Shown here: one piece after another, positions 17,704 through 26,258 of the stretch
How positions within the stretch are numbered: position 1 is the first letter of the stretch
Layout: each line of letters starts with the position of its first letter
From: UBA2779 sp965232615
GTDB lineage: Bacteria; Spirochaetota; Spirochaetia; DSM-2461
Length of the DNA: 64,000 bases
Assembly: GCA_965232615.1 (NCBI GenBank)
Contig: OZ246985.1
Coordinates: 868,001-932,000, forward strand
Direction: 5' to 3'
Notes under the pieces: generated by a model
What the model was told of the DNA's origin: nothing
The model's database searches: none
The model's input: the letters and a program-made list of their open reading frames with translations, nothing else
Made by a program: the position numbers and the translations under genes

Positions 17704-18066
17704 TTATCCCATGCCTAACAGCTTGAAAATAGTACTTAACACCTTATCCGCTTCAAAGGGTTTAACAATGAAATCCTTTGCCCCTAAGGAAAGTGCTTCA
17801 AAAACCTGCTTCTTCTGACCGACGGCACTCACAATAACTATACGAGCTTCAGAATTATGCTGTATCATCTTTTTAAGAGTTTCAATTCCATCCATTTTCG
17901 GCATGGCAATGTCAAGTGTTACAAAGTCAGGGTTGTGAATTTTGAAATTTGCAAGACCATCCACACCATTGACAGCTTCGCTTACGATCTCAAAATGTGG
18001 TCCCAGAATATCCCTCAACCTCATCCTCATCACTGCCGCGTCATCAACAATCATCCCCTTATACAT
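17704..18066 (-). CDS. CheY-like single-domain response regulator
   Basis: A receiver domain of about 120 residues and no output domain. The acidic pair is MIVDDAAVMR, the phospho-acceptor Asp lies in FVTLDIAMPKMDG, the switch Ser in IVIVSAVG and the conserved Lys in FIVKPF. ATG at 18066 overlaps the stop of the CheX gene and has AGAGG upstream; a TTG six nt further up is less likely. It is probably phosphorylated by the CheA-like kinase encoded upstream and dephosphorylated by the CheX-like protein. The target (flagellar motor or other) is unknown. Confidence 0.92.
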   Translation of the reverse strand: MYKGMIVDDAAVMRMRLRDILGPHFEIVSEAVNGVDGLANFKIHNPDFVTLDIAMPKMDGIETLKKMIQHNSEARIVIVSAVGQKKQVFEALSLGAKDFIVKPFEADKVLSTIFKLLGMG

Positions 18067-18544
18067 GCTCAACCTCTGAAACCTGACTCTGTAGTGCCAG
18101 ATTCAACTCCAATTCACCAATAATGGAATTAAAAGATAGAAAAACTGCCGGAATACCATCAATATCAAGGTTTCTTCCTGGATGAGTAATAATGGAAGGA
18201 GTCGTGATTTTAATCAGCTTATCATCTCCAGCCAAACCGATGCTGGCCTGACCTGTTATCATATTGGCAAGCTCACAGACCGCACTCTGGACCATCTCCT
18301 GTACCTCATGGGGCTGTTTTTTACCTGTCATGGCAGTGGCAACAGAATATGCAAAATCCCAATCCATTGAATAGATCACCTGTCCGTATATGGGACCTTT
18401 TATACCAATGAGAATTGAAACCGGCATGGAAGATTGAGTATTTTTTTTTCTGCCAATACCACTTCTCTCCAAATTGATATGTATTTCCTTGTCAAATATC
18501 AATTTTGCACTATTAACAAAGAAATTGATATACTCGTATCTCAT
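18059..18544 (-). CDS. CheX-like chemotaxis phosphatase
   Basis: A 161-residue CheC/CheX/FliY-type protein. One clear copy of the catalytic helix motif is present, SAVCELANMITG (E..N), as in CheX, which works as a homodimer to remove phosphate from CheY. The first half (VSILIGIKGPIYGQVIYSM) is the conserved beta region of the family. It sits between the kinase and CheY genes and overlaps CheY, so the three genes form a phosphorelay module. Confidence 0.85.
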   Translation of the reverse strand: MRYEYINFFVNSAKLIFDKEIHINLERSGIGRKKNTQSSMPVSILIGIKGPIYGQVIYSMDWDFAYSVATAMTGKKQPHEVQEMVQSAVCELANMITGQASIGLAGDDKLIKITTPSIITHPGRNLDIDGIPAVFLSFNSIIGELELNLALQSQVSEVEHV

Positions 18545-18559
18545 CCAGTCACCATATCC

Positions 18560-20173
18560 TTACTGAAATGGTACAAACATACTGATCGAGGTTCCCTTGT
18601 CTATGGCTGTTTCTATTGATAATCTGCCTTTCAATCTATCGATCTCAGTCTTTACAGCCCAGAGCCCAAGCCCCCTGCCTGAAATTTCTGTCAGGTTTTC
18701 TGCTGTCGAAAAATCTCTTAAAAAAAGTAATCCCAACACCTCATCGGAGTTATAGATTTTATCATCGGAAAGAATCCCTTTACGCCTGCCAATGGCTTCA
18801 ATATCCTGTACAGAAATACCTCTGCCGTCATCAATGAAGCTGATTTCCATGCCATCATGATGCACTTTAATATCGATAAAAACCTCCCCCTGATCGGGTT
18901 TATTCTTCTTCTTTCTCTCCAGAGGAGTTTCAATACCATGATCAATCATGTTTCTCACCAGATGCGCAAAAGTACATAGCAAATCATCGTAGATTTCAGG
19001 CAGAATCTGGATATCGTCCCCTCTAATCTCAAGAGGTTTAACTTCCTTGCCCAGAGACTTCGCCAGTCTCTGGCTCATGGGAGGGTATGGAGCCAGCAAG
19101 GCATGTAGAGAAATTCTTCTGAACTGTTGAACAGATCCAAAAATCTCATTATCACTACCATATTTTTTCGCGATAGACTCCTCTAACTGGAGGTAATGGT
19201 GGTATGGAATAGAGACCTGGTCAATTCTGTTCAGCCATTGTTCGCCAAACAAATTCAGTACAATACCTGACTCATCCTTATATGCTTTCTTCAAGGAACT
19301 GGCCTGGGAAGGGATGTCGATTGTTTCATTACAGGCAATTTTACCGGATATATAGTTCTCAAAATCATTCGCGGCAGTATGTGTTGCTTCAAATGCGAAA
19401 AAAGAAGCGCTCCCCTTAAATGTATGAATCATTCTCTGAAGGGTTTCGTAATCCTTATTCTCCACTTTTTCCAACCTGCTGAAAGTTTGAAAGACTTCCT
19501 CGGCCTCCTTCAGGAAAGAGGAGAAAAATTTCTGGTGAGACAATATCTGAAAGACCATATTTCTGAGTTTCTCTTCTTTTTCCTCTTTTTCCTTCAACAG
19601 TAACTGGAGGGTAATATCTGTCATAATACCAAGAACTTGAATCCTGTCGATCATCCTGTATTCAATCTCTATGGTTCTATTGTTAATAATGATTTCCCTG
19701 TCCATCAGCTTAAAAACAACATCGGCCTTACTGATATCAGTGAAGAGAAGTGAAAACCCATCGATGAACTCTTCCTGTTTCCTCTTAGTGCTGAATAGAA
19801 GCTCTGGAAGAAAGAGTCCAACAGGTTTTTTATTGAAGATTTCCTCGCATTTTCGTGAATAATTCTCCTTAACAACAAAGTCTGCTCCAAACAGAAAAAA
19901 TCCCTGACCAGTAACATCAAGCATGTTCTTGATTTTACTGGTCCGTTCCTGAACCAGTTTTTCAAGGTTTACGTTTATCTCCTGCAAATTATCCTGCCGT
20001 ACTCCGATCATCCGGGCAAACCAGCCCAGAAAAAATGGTGCCGAGCTTATAATGGAAAAAAGAATCCAGGGATTGTTCGGGAAAAATGAAATAACAAAGA
20101 GTGCGATAAGGGGAAAAAGAAATCCAAAGGATATTCCATAAATCAAGTATTTTTTCGTGTAATTTGACAGCAT
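18560..20173 (-). CDS. CheA-like membrane histidine kinase with Hpt domain
   Basis: About 537 residues from ATG 20173. Two adjacent membrane helices lie at the N-terminus (YLIYGISFGFLFPLIALFVI, then an FSIISSAPFFLGW segment). After these come a coiled linker, a PAS-like region, an Hpt domain with the phospho-accepting His in MIHTFKGSASFFAFEATH, and a CheA-type ATPase. The ATPase has an N box (HLVRNMIDHGIE), G1 (DDGRGI) and G2 (GRGLGLWAV). The CheW-binding P5 domain is absent. A TTG at 20299 would add 42 poorly conserved-looking residues and is less likely. It is the likely phosphodonor for the downstream CheY. Confidence 0.88.
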   Translation of the reverse strand: MLSNYTKKYLIYGISFGFLFPLIALFVISFFPNNPWILFSIISSAPFFLGWFARMIGVRQDNLQEINVNLEKLVQERTSKIKNMLDVTGQGFFLFGADFVVKENYSRKCEEIFNKKPVGLFLPELLFSTKRKQEEFIDGFSLLFTDISKADVVFKLMDREIIINNRTIEIEYRMIDRIQVLGIMTDITLQLLLKEKEEKEEKLRNMVFQILSHQKFFSSFLKEAEEVFQTFSRLEKVENKDYETLQRMIHTFKGSASFFAFEATHTAANDFENYISGKIACNETIDIPSQASSLKKAYKDESGIVLNLFGEQWLNRIDQVSIPYHHYLQLEESIAKKYGSDNEIFGSVQQFRRISLHALLAPYPPMSQRLAKSLGKEVKPLEIRGDDIQILPEIYDDLLCTFAHLVRNMIDHGIETPLERKKKNKPDQGEVFIDIKVHHDGMEISFIDDGRGISVQDIEAIGRRKGILSDDKIYNSDEVLGLLFLRDFSTAENLTEISGRGLGLWAVKTEIDRLKGRLSIETAIDKGTSISMFVPFQ

Positions 20174-20348
20174 TCTCAGTATATTGAAGCGTATTATCCT
20201 ATTTAAATCAAGGTCTGTGATCCTGACAATAAAGATCCCTGTCCAGTATAGGAGACGACACCAGAAAATATGGCAATTCCATGTATTTGAAATCAACAAC
20301 AGCGCCTATGATTGACACTTGCACAGGCATTAAACAAGATACAATTCA

Positions 20349-21452
20349 ATGAATGAAAAAATCAATGTGGGGATACTCTGTGGAGGACGTTCCTGCGAAC
20401 ACGAAGTCTCGGTTGCTTCCACCCGTTCCGTTCTGGACGCTATCAACCGAGACAAATACAACATTACTCTTATTGGAATATCAAAAAAAGGCCAGTGGCT
20501 GACCCCTTCCGGAGATGCCTTGAAACTTCTCCAGGGTGGTACAGTTGAGAAAGAAGATAATCATTCAGTCATATTAGATTATTCCGGTTCCAGAAAATTG
20601 TTGACCCCTGAAACATTGCAATCACTCAGCCAGCCCATTGATGTGCTTTTCCCCCTGCTCCATGGTCCATTTGGCGAAGATGGCACTGTTCAAGGTTTAC
20701 TTGAACTATCCGGCATACCCTATGTAGGATCCGGTGTGACAGGATCTGCTGTTGGCATGGACAAGGAAATGATGAGGCGCGTGTTTCGATCGGAAAACCT
20801 GCCCCAGGTGAATTACACAGTTGTTACCCGCAAAAGGTGGGAAGCCTGCCCGGAAGAAGTTCAGCATGACACAGAAAAACAACTCACCTATCCACTTTTT
20901 ATAAAACCTGTCAATTCGGGTTCATCGGTGGGTGTCAGCAAAGTACACAATTCCAGTGAGTTCACCGGGGGAATGGATGAAGCCTGCAGCTTTGACTACA
21001 AGGTGATGATAGAAGAAGAAGCAGCCAACTGCCGTGAAATTGAAGCCGCAGTTCTTGGAAATGAAACTCCGGAATCAGCATCAACCATAGGCGAGATTGT
21101 TCCCCATAACGATTTTTATGACTACGAAGCCAAGTATACCGAAGGCAGCACAGAGTTAATAATTCCAGCTCGAATTTCCCCGGAAACCATGGCTGAGATA
21201 CGAAAAATAGCCATCACGGCATTCAAAACCATAGGTGCGGCTGGTCTGGCCCGTGTGGATTTCTTCGTCCGCAAAGATGATGAGGCCATTTTCCTCAACG
21301 AGATAAACACTATGCCAGGCTTCACACCGGTTAGCATGTATCCCCAACTCTGGACTGAATCAGGTGTGTCCTACACAGAACTCATCGACCGCCTGATTCA
21401 ATACGCCCTTGAGTATCATAGCACCAGACAAAACATACGTGTCGTTCTTTAA
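20349..21452 (+). CDS. ddl: D-alanine--D-alanine ligase
   Basis: A 367-residue ATP-grasp enzyme that makes D-Ala-D-Ala for peptidoglycan precursors. The N-terminal motif is GILCGGRSCEHEVSVAS, the central segments LHGPFGEDGTVQGLLEL and PLFIKPVNSGSSVGVSK bind nucleotide and substrate, and the C-terminal EINTMPGFTPVSMYP supplies metal ligands and the D-Ala pocket. Length is normal. It is divergent from the kinase gene, with a short shared promoter region. Alanine racemase (51580) provides its substrate. Confidence 0.97.
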   Translation: MNEKINVGILCGGRSCEHEVSVASTRSVLDAINRDKYNITLIGISKKGQWLTPSGDALKLLQGGTVEKEDNHSVILDYSGSRKLLTPETLQSLSQPIDVLFPLLHGPFGEDGTVQGLLELSGIPYVGSGVTGSAVGMDKEMMRRVFRSENLPQVNYTVVTRKRWEACPEEVQHDTEKQLTYPLFIKPVNSGSSVGVSKVHNSSEFTGGMDEACSFDYKVMIEEEAANCREIEAAVLGNETPESASTIGEIVPHNDFYDYEAKYTEGSTELIIPARISPETMAEIRKIAITAFKTIGAAGLARVDFFVRKDDEAIFLNEINTMPGFTPVSMYPQLWTESGVSYTELIDRLIQYALEYHSTRQNIRVVL

Positions 21453-21460
21453 CCAGTACT

Positions 21461-21859
21461 ATGGCAGTTCGTTCTATAAAAAAGCACATGGTAACCCAGA
21501 TGACACACTACCTGTTTCTTCTTCCCTTCCTGCCAGGAATTCGTTCACTGATCACAAGGCACAGTACCTCTGATATCATGATTTACTTCTCTGGTTTGTT
21601 TCTCGTGCTTATGTTGATTATTTTCAGCAATCATAAACCTTTATTGAAAATGGAAGAAACCCGGATTTCCCTCTACCTCAACCACCGTCGTACAGTCACA
21701 TATCTTCCCTACAAAGAAATATATGCCTACAGGAAGCTGTCATCAGACCGTATCAGAGTTCTTTCTCAATACCATCATCCCGTCAATCTTTACATTGGCA
21801 GAAAAGATATGAAACATCTTGTAGACAAACTCCAGGAGATGAACATTGCGATGCAGTAG
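21461..21859 (+). CDS. Small membrane protein with a PH-like C-terminal region
   Basis: A 132-residue protein with one or two hydrophobic helices (about 17-32 and 40-57, MIYFSGLFLVLMLIIF). The basic C-terminal domain (ISLYLNHRRTVTYLPYKEIYAY...) has the strand pattern of bacterial PH-like/YdbT domains. The family is not certain. It follows ddl by 8 nt and overlaps the next gene by 14 nt, so all three are probably cotranscribed. Confidence 0.6.
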   Translation: MAVRSIKKHMVTQMTHYLFLLPFLPGIRSLITRHSTSDIMIYFSGLFLVLMLIIFSNHKPLLKMEETRISLYLNHRRTVTYLPYKEIYAYRKLSSDRIRVLSQYHHPVNLYIGRKDMKHLVDKLQEMNIAMQ

Positions 21860-22811
21860 AACTGTATTCTTCTCAGGAATGATCATCATTGCGTCGGCAT
21901 TGTTAACCTCCTGTAAGGAAGAAAAGGTGCTGCTAACGGAGCACCAGATATCTCTGCTGAATAAGTGGCTTGATTCATCTTATCAGACTCCGGCAGAGCG
22001 CATAATTCAGGAATTCCAGCAAGGCCGCTCCGTTATACTTGCCCAGGATATGATTCTCCGTGGAGATACCGTAGATCTTGTCCGCTCCCTGGTACCTCTA
22101 TTCTACAGTCTTGGAATAAGAAACATCGGACTGTATCAATTTAACACAACCAGCCAGAAAGAACTGGACTGGTATTGCCGTGATGCCAATCCCGGCCAGA
22201 ATGATGCTATCAGCTCACCCATGCCATTTCTGGCATACATCGAATACAGAGAGTTCCTGGATTATATTAAAGACTTGAACAACCATAAGAAGCTTGGGGA
22301 AGAAGCCATCAATATCATAGCTCTGGGTGAACGGGGAAGCATCTCTTCCCCCAGAGTCAATCAACTTCTGGAGGAAGAAAACTGCTTTTTATGGCTGAAA
22401 TCTACCGATCTTGCATCAATACCACATACAGAAACTGATGAAGTGAAACCCCTTGTTCTTTTACATCACGGTCCTGGACCTGATGGTTTGATCTGGAATG
22501 AACTGATACTGCATACAAGAAATCAGCGGCCATTAAGAGATGCCACTTTTGCCTTCAACCCGGATACTCCGCCATTTCACCTCTGGAAATACAATCATCC
22601 TGCAAAACCGGACATTGTTATCGTCACAGTTTTTCCATATCGTGCTGTTACCACAGTACCTGGTTACTTAACCAGAGATATTACTGATGAAGTGTTGGCA
22701 AATTTCCCTGAGATCCAAATTCGCAACCCTCAGAATCTGCTACCATCTCGATTGAACAGGATTGTATACCGGCAGGTGAAGCGGTATGCTCGATCCCTGA
22801 GAAACTTTTAA
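21846..22811 (+). CDS. Hypothetical lipoprotein
   Basis: A 321-residue protein starting at TTG 21846, which has CAGGAG at a good distance; an ATG 33 nt downstream lacks a well-placed RBS. The N-terminus is a lipoprotein signal (MIIIASALLTSCKEE, lipobox LTSC). The rest has no motif I recognise; it contains segments such as SVILAQDMILRGDTVDLVRSL and LHHGPGPDGLIWNELILH that suggest an alpha/beta fold, possibly a degraded hydrolase- or ChaN-like fold. It overlaps the upstream membrane protein gene. Function unknown. Confidence 0.7.
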   Translation: MRCSRTVFFSGMIIIASALLTSCKEEKVLLTEHQISLLNKWLDSSYQTPAERIIQEFQQGRSVILAQDMILRGDTVDLVRSLVPLFYSLGIRNIGLYQFNTTSQKELDWYCRDANPGQNDAISSPMPFLAYIEYREFLDYIKDLNNHKKLGEEAINIIALGERGSISSPRVNQLLEEENCFLWLKSTDLASIPHTETDEVKPLVLLHHGPGPDGLIWNELILHTRNQRPLRDATFAFNPDTPPFHLWKYNHPAKPDIVIVTVFPYRAVTTVPGYLTRDITDEVLANFPEIQIRNPQNLLPSRLNRIVYRQVKRYARSLRNF

Positions 22812-22819
22812 ATACGGCT

Positions 22820-23695
22820 CTAATGAATTCTGAAATTCTCCAGCCCCAGCAATTCAAAAATCCGCAATACCGCGAGGGAATTGTTCAAGGTGTAAAGATG
22901 GATACCGGGAACACTGCTATCCAATAAATCCCTTACCTGTTCGGCTGCCCAGTGTATACCTGCCTTGCATACACCCTCATCGGATTCTGCCCATTTGACA
23001 GCCCGAAGCAATCCGGCCGGGAATCGGGATCGTGGCGCCAGTTTCGCCATTCTTTCCATGTTATGAATTCCGGAAATCGGCATTATTCCTGCAATGACAG
23101 GTATGTTAATACCTGCGATTGCACACCTTGAGACATAATCAAAATAATCCCTGTTATCAAAAAAAAGTTGAGTAACCATATAATCGGCTCCGGCATCAAC
23201 TTTGCTCTTTAGATGCGTCATCTCATCAAGACGGTTTAACGAATCAGGATGCCCTTCCGGAAAACCGGCCACACCAACTCCCATCTCCGGATGCTGATTG
23301 CGGATGAAGGACACCAGTTCAGCGGCATGGGAAAAGTCCCCCTGTATGGAAGTGGTATCAGCAGGCATATCACCTTTGAGAGCCAGGATATTTCTCACGC
23401 CACTTTCGGCATATTCATCAAGGATTTCCCTGATTTCATCCTGTGTATGGCTGACACAGGTGAGATGGGCCACGACATCAACACCTGTCAATTGTTGTAT
23501 TTTTGTAACGAGTTGGTGAGTGAGAGACCGTGTAGATCCGCCTGCACCATATGTAACACTCACATAGGTTGGTTTGAGATGGGTCAGATCTTCTATAGTC
23601 CGGAATAGCTTTTCTTCTCCCTTTGGGGACTTAGGCGGAAAGAATTCAAAACTTACCGCTGTTTTCTGTGAGGTTAACAGGTCAATAATCGGCAT
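22820..23695 (-). CDS. metF: 5,10-methylenetetrahydrofolate reductase
   Basis: A 291-residue FAD-dependent TIM-barrel enzyme that reduces methylene-THF to methyl-THF for methionine synthesis. Motifs are VSFEFFPPKSPKGEEKL near the N-terminus, the YVSVTYGAGGSTR flavin/folate motif, the HLTCVSHT strand, LALKGDMP and the substrate-loop region DYMVTQLFFD. Length is standard. It lies 6 nt downstream of aroQ on the same strand, so the two are cotranscribed even though their pathways differ. Confidence 0.96.
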   Translation of the reverse strand: MPIIDLLTSQKTAVSFEFFPPKSPKGEEKLFRTIEDLTHLKPTYVSVTYGAGGSTRSLTHQLVTKIQQLTGVDVVAHLTCVSHTQDEIREILDEYAESGVRNILALKGDMPADTTSIQGDFSHAAELVSFIRNQHPEMGVGVAGFPEGHPDSLNRLDEMTHLKSKVDAGADYMVTQLFFDNRDYFDYVSRCAIAGINIPVIAGIMPISGIHNMERMAKLAPRSRFPAGLLRAVKWAESDEGVCKAGIHWAAEQVRDLLDSSVPGIHLYTLNNSLAVLRIFELLGLENFRIH

Positions 23696-23701
23696 ATGCT
23701 G

Positions 23702-24136
23702 CTACTTCTGAAGATTGATCAATGCATGGATTGCCAGAATGTAGCTGTGTTTTCCAAAACCAAAGATCCCCCCCTCACAAACTGGAGCTATTACTGAAGA
23801 ATGACGGAATTCTTCCCGTTTATATAAATTGGAAAGATGCACTTCTATAACAGGGATCCGGACTGCGGCAACGGCATCACGAATGGCATGTGAATAGTGG
23901 GAGTATGCAGCAGCATTGAGTATAATACCATCAAGTCGATCATTTCCCTTCTGTATCAAAGTGATGAGTTCCCCTTCGGAGTTTGACTGATGAAACTCCA
24001 GCTCTATGCCGAGCTTATCACCTTCAGCAGCAACTTCTTTGTTGATTTCGTCTAGAGTCTGGTTGCCGTAAATGTGTATTTCCCTTTGACCAAGCATGTT
24101 AAGATTCGGACCATTGATAACCGATATTCGCTTCAT
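23702..24136 (-). CDS. aroQ: 3-dehydroquinate dehydratase, type II
   Basis: A 144-residue dodecameric type II dehydroquinase of the shikimate pathway. The signature INGPNLNMLGQREIHIYG is at the N-terminus with the catalytic Tyr in IYG. HQSNSEGELI and ILNAAAYSHYSHAIRDA line the active site, VIEVHLSNLYKREEFRHSSV contains the catalytic His/Arg region and the lid Arg is in QRE. It lies upstream of metF. Confidence 0.97.
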   Translation of the reverse strand: MKRISVINGPNLNMLGQREIHIYGNQTLDEINKEVAAEGDKLGIELEFHQSNSEGELITLIQKGNDRLDGIILNAAAYSHYSHAIRDAVAAVRIPVIEVHLSNLYKREEFRHSSVIAPVCEGGIFGFGKHSYILAIHALINLQK

Positions 24137-24188
24137 AACAGAATTACAATAGAAAGATGACAGGTTAAAGTCAAGCAGGTTTTCAATC

Positions 24189-24251
24189 AGGGCAATCGCA
24201 TCTAATTCTATCCCAAAGGGGAATTCCAGGAGTCTGTCGGACTCCTGGAAT
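24189..24251. repeat. Shared 28-bp motif followed by a perfect 12-bp hairpin
   Basis: AGGGCAATCGCATCTAATTC and the following TATCCCAAAG recur with two changes at 55988-56014, near an ISL3-family transposase relic. Directly after is a hairpin with a perfect 12-bp stem (24223-24234 with 24240-24251) and 5-nt loop. The loop side AGTCTGTCGG is related to GTCCGACAGACTCC near 58017. There is no U-tract, so it is not a standard terminator. It is probably the residue of a deleted insertion element. Confidence 0.5.
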
Positions 24252-24280
24252 CCTTCACGGGAGACCAGAAAGTTATTATA

Positions 24281-24499
24281 GGCAACCTCTAAAAAACAGC
24301 TTTAGGAAATTGACGCATTGGCGGTGTGTTCCTCGGGTTACGCTCTGCGGTACACACCTGGTAGCGGTACACACCGGATTAAATTTTTGTCGATACAAGG
24401 CAGGCAAAATCTAAGGGCGTAGCTGGGCTTAGTTGAGTATTTTGACAACGCAGTAGCGGCGGAAAAGACCTGAGTCAAGAACTCAATGGGTTTTTTAGA
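24281..24499 (+). repeat. Dispersed inverted-repeat element, copy b1 (left flank of the IS relic)
   Basis: Starts GGCAACCTCTAAAAAACAGC, carries one imperfect hairpin module near 24320-24360 and the interior motif TTTTGACAACGCAGTAGC. It ends at GGGTTTTTTAGA, lacking the final GGTGCCC. The missing inner end abuts the IS relic at 24500. It is subfamily A at both ends by its subterminal sequence. Confidence 0.85.
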
Positions 24500-25778
24500 C
24501 TGAAGTTTTAAGGGAATTTCGGTCTAAATACTTATATAGAAAGAAGTTGAGCTAGTTTTGCCCTCAAAACGCCCCCATGTAATATTGCAATTTTATTATA
24601 TTATTGTATTGACAATTATGTAGATATAATTCATAATGCACCCATGTATATTCAAATAGTACCAAACAGAAATTCGCCTCCCTGCATTCTGCTGCGGGAA
24701 GACCACCGAGAGAATGGCCGCGTTATCAAAAAGACTCTGGCTAATTATAACCAAACTGCCAGGTCATGCCGTTGAAGGCCTTCGACGGTTGCTTAAAGAA
24801 GGACCAGAAGCCCTATCTGGAAATGATTTCAAAATCACTCGAACTCTACCGCATGGTCATGCCGTTGCCATCCTCAAGGTTATGAAAGATCTTGATATTC
24901 CTCGGTTAATTTCCTCCCGCCGAACTCCCGAACGTAATTTGATTATCGCCCTTATTGCCCAACGTATTCTTCATCCACAATCGAAACTGGCCACTTTTTA
25001 AGAGGGGCAAGCTACAAATTGAAGTGGGTCTTCTTTGTGACTCAGAAGGACGTCCTGTGGGGGTTGAAGTCTTTGAAGGCAACACAGCCGATCCGATGAC
25101 GGTTTCCAGCCAGATTGAAAAACTCCGAAATCGCTTCGGTCTTGAACGGATCACAGTGGTCGGTGACCGAGGAATGCTAACTGAAGCGAGCATTGACAGG
25201 GAAATCCGGAAGAACTCTCTGACGAAAAGGTTGTATTTGCGTACAAACGGCTCTCCAGCGTTGAACAGGCATTTCGCTACATAAAGTTGGTGGACTTGAA
25301 GCTACGGCCCGTTTATCACCGCCTGGAGGACAGGGTTCGGGCGCATGTATTGGTTTGTATGCTTGCCTACTATGTTGAATGGGAAATGCGGAAACGGATG
25401 GCTCCCATTCTCTTTGAAGATGAAGCTTCTGCCATTGAAAGGGAGAAGAAAAAGAAATCCATCGTTTCTCCTGCGGAAAAATCTGGTAAAGCCCTGGCGA
25501 AAGCATCAACAAAACAAACAGACGATGGAGAACTCGTCCATAGTTTCCGAACGGCGTTAAATTGTCTTGCGACTATTTGCCAAAACACAATTGAATTCGA
25601 TTGTAAAGAATCCGCATCCTTCACGCGGATTACAGAACCAGTAAACCATCAAAGAGTAATCCTGAATCTTTTGGGGGTCAGTATGTAGTCGCCAGGTCCC
25701 CAGTATCGTAACATTGGGGAATTGGCTAAATGCTTTCTCTGTATGGAAATATGGTGGTCTTGCGATAAAAACTTCAGT
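24500..25778 (+). mobile_element. Degraded IS1634-like insertion sequence
   Basis: A 1.28-kb element bounded by inverted repeats CTGAAGTTTTA (24500) and its near-complement at 25768-25778, containing a broken IS1634-type transposase. It lies exactly between two oppositely oriented copies of the dispersed element, each missing its inner 7 bp. No obvious target duplication is seen. It is non-autonomous now because of deletions and frameshifts in the transposase. Confidence 0.75.
24644..25688 (+). pseudogene. IS1634-family transposase, frameshifted and internally deleted
   Basis: The original start is ATG 24644 (MYIQIVPNRNSPPCILLRED, the typical IS1634 N-terminus). A frameshift near 24757 moves to the frame carrying GHAVEGLRRLLKEGPEAL and SRRTPERNLIIALIAQRIL...SKLATF. 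A deletion near 25000 removes the next stretch; the frame resumes at LQIEVGLLCDSEGRPVGVEVFEGNTADPM with the DDE-type VVGDRGM segment. A second frameshift near 25215 leads to RLSSVEQAFRYIKLVDLK, RVRAHVLVCMLAYYVEWEMR and the end at 25688. It is recognisable throughout but not functional. Confidence 0.88.
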
Positions 25779-26160
25779 CTAAAAACCTCATTGTGTTCTT
25801 GACTCGATCTTTTCTGCCGCTACTGCGTTTTCAAAATGCTCACGTAATCAGGTGTGTACCGCAGGGCGTAGCCCGAGGAACACACCGCCACTATCAGGTG
25901 TGTACCGCAGGGCGTAGCCCGAGGAACACACCGCCACTATCAGGTGTGTACCGCAGGGCGTAGCCCGAGGAACACACCGCCACTATCAGGTGTGTACCGC
26001 AGGGCGTAGCCCGAGGAACACACCGCCACTATCAGGTGCGTACCGCAGGAGCAAAGCTCCGAGGAACACACCGCCACTATCAGGTGTGTACCGCAGGGCG
26101 TAGCCCGAGGAACACACCGCTACTGCGCCAAATTCCAAAAACGATTTTTTAGAGGTTGCC
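25779..26160 (-). repeat. Dispersed inverted-repeat element, copy b2, with six tandem hairpin units
   Basis: Inverted relative to b1. It begins TCTAAAAACCTC (inner GGGCACC missing) and ends TTTTTTAGAGGTTGCC, the exact reverse complement of the b1 outer end. Six hairpin units start at 25849, 25895, 25941, 25987, 26033 and 26081 (46 bp apart, 48 where the loop is the GGAGC-AAA-GCTCC type). Five have the GGTGTGT/ACACACC stem; the one at 26033 is mixed. It is an A/B hybrid by its subterminal sequences. Confidence 0.88.
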
Positions 26161-26258
26161 TGGAGAAATCCAAATCTCAGATTTTTCCCAAACAGTGAAC
26201 GGACGTGAGTTCGACTCATTCAGTCATGCCCAGCGTATCACATCAAAACCACAGCTGA

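Noticed and set aside
20174..20299. N-terminal extension of the CheA-like kinase from a TTG start
   Set aside because: No clear RBS, and the added residues look like translated leader; ATG 20173 directly precedes the membrane helices.
25849..26126. CRISPR-like array (46-bp periodic repeats)
   Set aside because: The whole unit repeats, including what would be the spacer (GCCACTAT), so there are no unique spacers, and no cas genes are present. It is a tandem hairpin array within a mobile element.
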